Shown here piece by piece: positions 61,577-64,000 of a DNA stretch of 64,000 nt (the stretch's first letter is position 1; each line of letters starts with the position of its first letter). Below the pieces are notes generated by a model that was given only the letters and a program-made list of their open reading frames with translations, made no database searches and was not told the DNA's origin. A program made the position numbers and the translations under genes. The DNA is from Georgenia ruanii (GTDB lineage: Bacteria > Actinomycetota > Actinomycetes > Actinomycetales > Actinomycetaceae), in assembly GCF_009193175.1 (NCBI RefSeq), contig NZ_VUKE01000018.1:1-64000 (forward strand), read 5' to 3'.

Positions 61577-61803
61577 TGCTCCGTCGTCAGAGTATTCCGA
61601 CTGGGACCCAACGGTCCACGCGTTGCGGGGTGAGCCGCGTCTCCTCCGCCGCCTCCCTCACGCTCGCCCGGGGCGCGCGCCGCGGCGCGCCTGTAGCGAC
61701 ACCCTTCGCCGTCCGCCGTCCATCGGGCCGGCCCCCCCCGCCGTCCGGCACTCATCGGCAGCGACACCCCTGGCCGTCGTGCGGTCTCCGACAACAGCAG
61801 AAG

Positions 61804-61835
61804 GCCCGCTCATCGGAATGATGAGCGGGCTTTCT
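61804..61835. terminator. Hairpin downstream of the initiator tRNA gene
   Basis: Perfect 10-base arms GCCCGCTCAT/ATGAGCGGGC with a 7-base loop and TTTCT on the plus side, 19 bp after the tRNA 3' end. Confidence 0.8.
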
Positions 61836-61848
61836 GGTCAACTACCAC

Positions 61849-61925
61849 TGGTAGCGGGGGCAGGATTTGAACCTGCGACCTCCGGGTTATGAGCCCGGCG
61901 AGCTACCGAGCTGCTCCACCCCGCG
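61849..61925 (-). tRNA. Initiator tRNA-Met (CAT anticodon)
   Basis: A 77-nt tRNA with CCA encoded. The anticodon loop CTCATAA is closed by three G-C pairs (GGG/CCC), the T-arm is GGTTCAAATCC, and the acceptor ends are CGCGGGG and CCCCGCT, leaving the first pair (C1-U72) mismatched. The unpaired first position and the GC-rich anticodon stem identify it as the initiator form. Confidence 0.95.
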
Positions 61926-61936
61926 TCGGCCTGAAC

Positions 61937-61966
61937 AGGTTACGTCGCGGTGACGTCCTGGGGCAA
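61937..61966 (-). promoter_or_regulatory. Probable promoter of the initiator tRNA gene
   Basis: On the minus strand TTGCCC, an 18-base spacer and TAACCT lie 11 bp before the mature tRNA 5' end, a housekeeping-sigma type arrangement. Confidence 0.5.
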
Positions 61967-62051
61967 ATCGCGTGACGTGCCATCGCTCACACAGGGGCAG
62001 GCGCCGTACGGTCACGGCACTGGCAGGCAGGGAGGCGTCGGAGGAGGCCGG

Positions 62052-62708
62052 ATGGGCACCAGCTGGCGCGCTCGACCGGCCGGCCCCGTAGTCCTGGCCG
62101 CCGTGACCGCGGCTCTTCTCGCGGGCTCCGGCGGGTCGGGTGTGAATCCTGCGCCGCCGCTGGAGGCCCGAGTGGTGGCCGAGGTGGCGCGTGGCGGTCC
62201 CGACTGCCTCGCCAGGGAAGTCCTGCTCGAGCTCGTCGGCGTGGAGCCGGCGGGGTCCGCACCCGCGGCATCACGTTCCGGCGCAGTGCCGGAGGGGTTC
62301 GAGCCGGTTCAGGTGGTCCTGTGCCGACCAGGTCCGCTGTCCCCGGTCGAGCCGGAGCCCCGCGTGGTCGTCCCCACCGTTCCTGCGTTTCCCAGCGCGC
62401 CCGCGGCCGACGCATCTCACGACCGTAGGCCCACGACTGCGACGGTGGAGCAGGTGACGCTTGCCGGTGACATCTCGCCCCTGCTGACCGCCCTCGCACG
62501 GCCGTCCGACGCCGAGGACGGCCGCCCGTGCCCGGCGGTGTGGCAGTCGAAGCCGCAGATCTATCTGGTCGACGCCGGCGGCGGCGCCGTCCGGCCGCGC
62601 TGGCCCGTCACTGCCTGCGGGTTCCTGCGGCAGGGCGCCGCGGATGCGCTCGCACAGCTCGAGGAGGTCAGTTCCGTCGACCTGACCGCCGAGATCGACC
62701 TGTGTTGA
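62052..62708 (+). CDS. Secreted protein of unknown function (218 aa)
   Basis: The start ATG 62052 follows GGAGGAGG. It has a signal-like N-terminus (RARPAGPVVLAAVTAALLAGS), after which comes a Gly/Ser stretch. The position where a lipoprotein would have Cys is Ser (LLAGS), so this may be a former lipoprotein or a cleaved secreted protein. Four Cys residues in the mature part (VLC, PDC, RPC, TAC) plus a final Cys may form disulfides. I do not recognise the fold. It lies 126 bp from the tRNA gene, divergent. Confidence 0.7.
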   Translation: MGTSWRARPAGPVVLAAVTAALLAGSGGSGVNPAPPLEARVVAEVARGGPDCLAREVLLELVGVEPAGSAPAASRSGAVPEGFEPVQVVLCRPGPLSPVEPEPRVVVPTVPAFPSAPAADASHDRRPTTATVEQVTLAGDISPLLTALARPSDAEDGRPCPAVWQSKPQIYLVDAGGGAVRPRWPVTACGFLRQGAADALAQLEEVSSVDLTAEIDLC

Positions 62709-62787
62709 GGGGCAGCGGGCCGGTCCACCCGGGATCGGCCGACGGCGGCCAGCGCCACGTGCCTGGCGTGGCAGCTGTCCGGGGACG

Positions 62788-62824
62788 CACCGAGGGGCCG
62801 TCCGCATGGGACGACCCCTCGGTG
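62788..62824. terminator. Bidirectional hairpin before the UPF0182 gene end
   Basis: CACCGAGGGG/CCCCTCGGTG 10-base perfect outer arms plus a short inner GTCC/GGAC stem lie between convergent genes. Confidence 0.75.
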
Positions 62825-62867
62825 GTCACGGCCGGGCGGAACCGCCTCAGCGGACCGCCGTCAGCCC

Positions 62868-64000
62868 CTAGCCGGCGGCCGCCGGCGTCGGCGTCGCCGA
62901 GGGCGCGGGGGCAGGCGCCTTGCCGCCGGTGGCCGCGGCGATCTCCTGCTCGGCGGCCAGGGCGTCGGAGACGGCCTTGCTCAGCCGGCTCTGCGCGTCG
63001 CCGTAGGCGCCCCAGTTGCCCTGGGACAGCGCCGTGTTGCTGTCCGCGAGCGCCTTCTGCGCGTCGGAGAGGGCCTGGTTGAGCCTCGCCTGGGCGTCCG
63101 CCGGCACATTGGTGCCCGGCTGCTGCCCCTGCCCCTGCCCCTGTCCCGGCGGGGCCGCGGGCTGTTGGCCGGCGTCGCCGGCCGCGGCGCCCGAGTTGCC
63201 GCCGAAGACCTGGTTGAGCGCCTCGTCCAGGGTGGAGGCGAAGCCGATCTCGTCACCGAAGGCCACGAGCACACGCTGCAGCAGCGGGTAGGACGTGCCC
63301 GCCGCGGACTGCACGTAGACGGGCTGGACGTAGAGCAGGCCGCCGCCGACAGGCAGCGTCAGCAGGTTGCCGAATCTCACGTCCGACCCACCCTGGCGCA
63401 GCAGGTTGAGCTCCGTGGAGACGGTCGGGTTGGAGTTGAAGTTGTTCTGCACCTGGCCCGGGCCGGGCACGGTGACGGTGCTGGGCAGCTCGAGCAGCCG
63501 CAGCTTGCCGTAGCCCTCGCGCACCTTGCCCGGGTCGTTGCCGGTCTCGGAGTCCACGGCGAGGAACCCGGTGAGGATGTTGCGCTCCGTCTGACCGCCG
63601 GGGATGTAGCTCGACGTGAGCGAGAACTGTGCGGAGTCCTGCCCGGGCATCTGCATCGTCAGGTAGAACGGCGGCTGCGGAACGTTGTTGACGTTCGGGT
63701 CCTTGGGGATGTTCCAGAAGTTGGAGCCCGAGTAGAACGAAGCCGCGTCCGTCACGTGGTAGGAGGCGAGCAGCTGACGCTGGACCTTGAAGAGGTCCTC
63801 GGGGTAGCGCAGGTGCGCCATGAGGTCGCCGCTGATGTCGCTCATCGGCTTGATCTCGTTGGGGAAGATGTGCTTCCAGGTGTTGAGGACCGGGTCGTTG
63901 TTGTCCCACTGGTACAGCGTCACCGTGCCGTCGAAGGCGTTGACCACGGCCTTGACCGAGTTGCGGATGTAGTTCACCTGCTCGGGTGCCACACCCGCCG
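62868..64000 (-). CDS. UPF0182 family membrane protein, C-terminal part (5' end outside window)
   Basis: The visible 377 codons match the soluble C-terminal region of the large (about 900-1000 residue) UPF0182 proteins: APEQVNYIRNSVKAVVNAFDG, YHVTDAASFYSGSNFW and LLRQGGSDVRFGNLLTLPVGGGLLYVQPVYVQ. The last 120 residues are a Gly/Gln/Ala/Pro-rich linker and a helical tail (DAQKALADSNTALSQGNWGAYGDAQ). The N-terminal membrane helices lie beyond the right edge. Function unknown; the family is common in actinobacteria. Confidence 0.9.
   Translation of the reverse strand, partial: AGVAPEQVNYIRNSVKAVVNAFDGTVTLYQWDNNDPVLNTWKHIFPNEIKPMSDISGDLMAHLRYPEDLFKVQRQLLASYHVTDAASFYSGSNFWNIPKDPNVNNVPQPPFYLTMQMPGQDSAQFSLTSSYIPGGQTERNILTGFLAVDSETGNDPGKVREGYGKLRLLELPSTVTVPGPGQVQNNFNSNPTVSTELNLLRQGGSDVRFGNLLTLPVGGGLLYVQPVYVQSAAGTSYPLLQRVLVAFGDEIGFASTLDEALNQVFGGNSGAAAGDAGQQPAAPPGQGQGQGQQPGTNVPADAQARLNQALSDAQKALADSNTALSQGNWGAYGDAQSRLSKAVSDALAAEQEIAAATGGKAPAPAPSATPTPAAAG

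Noticed and set aside
61563-61892. Plus-strand frame ending AGAGFEPATSGL
   Set aside because: The ending is the well-known false peptide from the strand opposite a tRNA gene. The real feature is the initiator tRNA on the minus strand.

Overview
This is a 64 kb stretch of very GC-rich DNA from an actinomycete chromosome. Lineage markers are a WhiB1-type regulator, a PdtaS-type histidine kinase, GatCAB, frequent ATGA gene overlaps and GTG starts, and a DNA ligase with the long C-terminal insertion I associate with Cellulomonas/Georgenia-like Micrococcales. The genus-level guess is weak. There are no transposases, phage genes or CRISPR arrays. Most of the window is core chromosome, with one catabolic cluster and one stress cluster.

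Region 1 (1-19.4 kb) is dominated by purine (urate) breakdown. It holds an IclR regulator, a urate operon (uraD-hiuH-uox), an NCS2 purine permease and, after an interruption by gatCAB and others, xdhABC. A malic enzyme gene occurs twice, at 1-1319 (cut by the window edge) and 7059-8486. The copies are identical over 1321 bp, but their promoters differ. The inverted repeat CGGAA-N6-TTCCG, or a close variant, lies upstream of four units: malic enzyme copy 1/iclR, uraD, the permease and xdhA. It is absent from the second malic enzyme copy. I read this as an IclR-controlled purine regulon that includes a dedicated malic enzyme copy, which could take malate formed from ureide glyoxylate to pyruvate.

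Region 2 (19.4-45.3 kb) is mostly housekeeping. It contains ligA, an SRAP protein, a NarL-type two-component pair, glutamate decarboxylase next to a membrane gene interrupted by an in-frame TAG, a MacB-like ABC exporter and an FHA-FtsK multi-ATPase protein with no WXG100 partner nearby. It continues with whiB1, pdtaS, putA, zwf, an OsmC protein and an aldo/keto reductase.

Region 3 (45.3-54.9 kb) looks like a hypoxia/redox/heat stress island. It has two flavodoxins plus a flavodoxin remnant, a zinc alcohol dehydrogenase, a DUF1918 protein, a P1B-type metal ATPase with TPCP and QExxD motifs, nicotinate phosphoribosyltransferase, three Hsp20 chaperones and an HdeD-like membrane protein. The promoter at 53.6 kb carries both a HAIR-like (HspR) and a CIRCE (HrcA) element.

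Region 4 (55-64 kb) has thyA-folA, a lipoprotein-OmpA pair, an MgtA-type ATPase, a two-domain VOC protein with a palindromic operator, the initiator tRNA-Met gene, a secreted hypothetical protein and the C-terminal part of a UPF0182 membrane protein cut by the window end. Short tandem duplications (15-32 bp) recur through the window, several of them touching stop codons.
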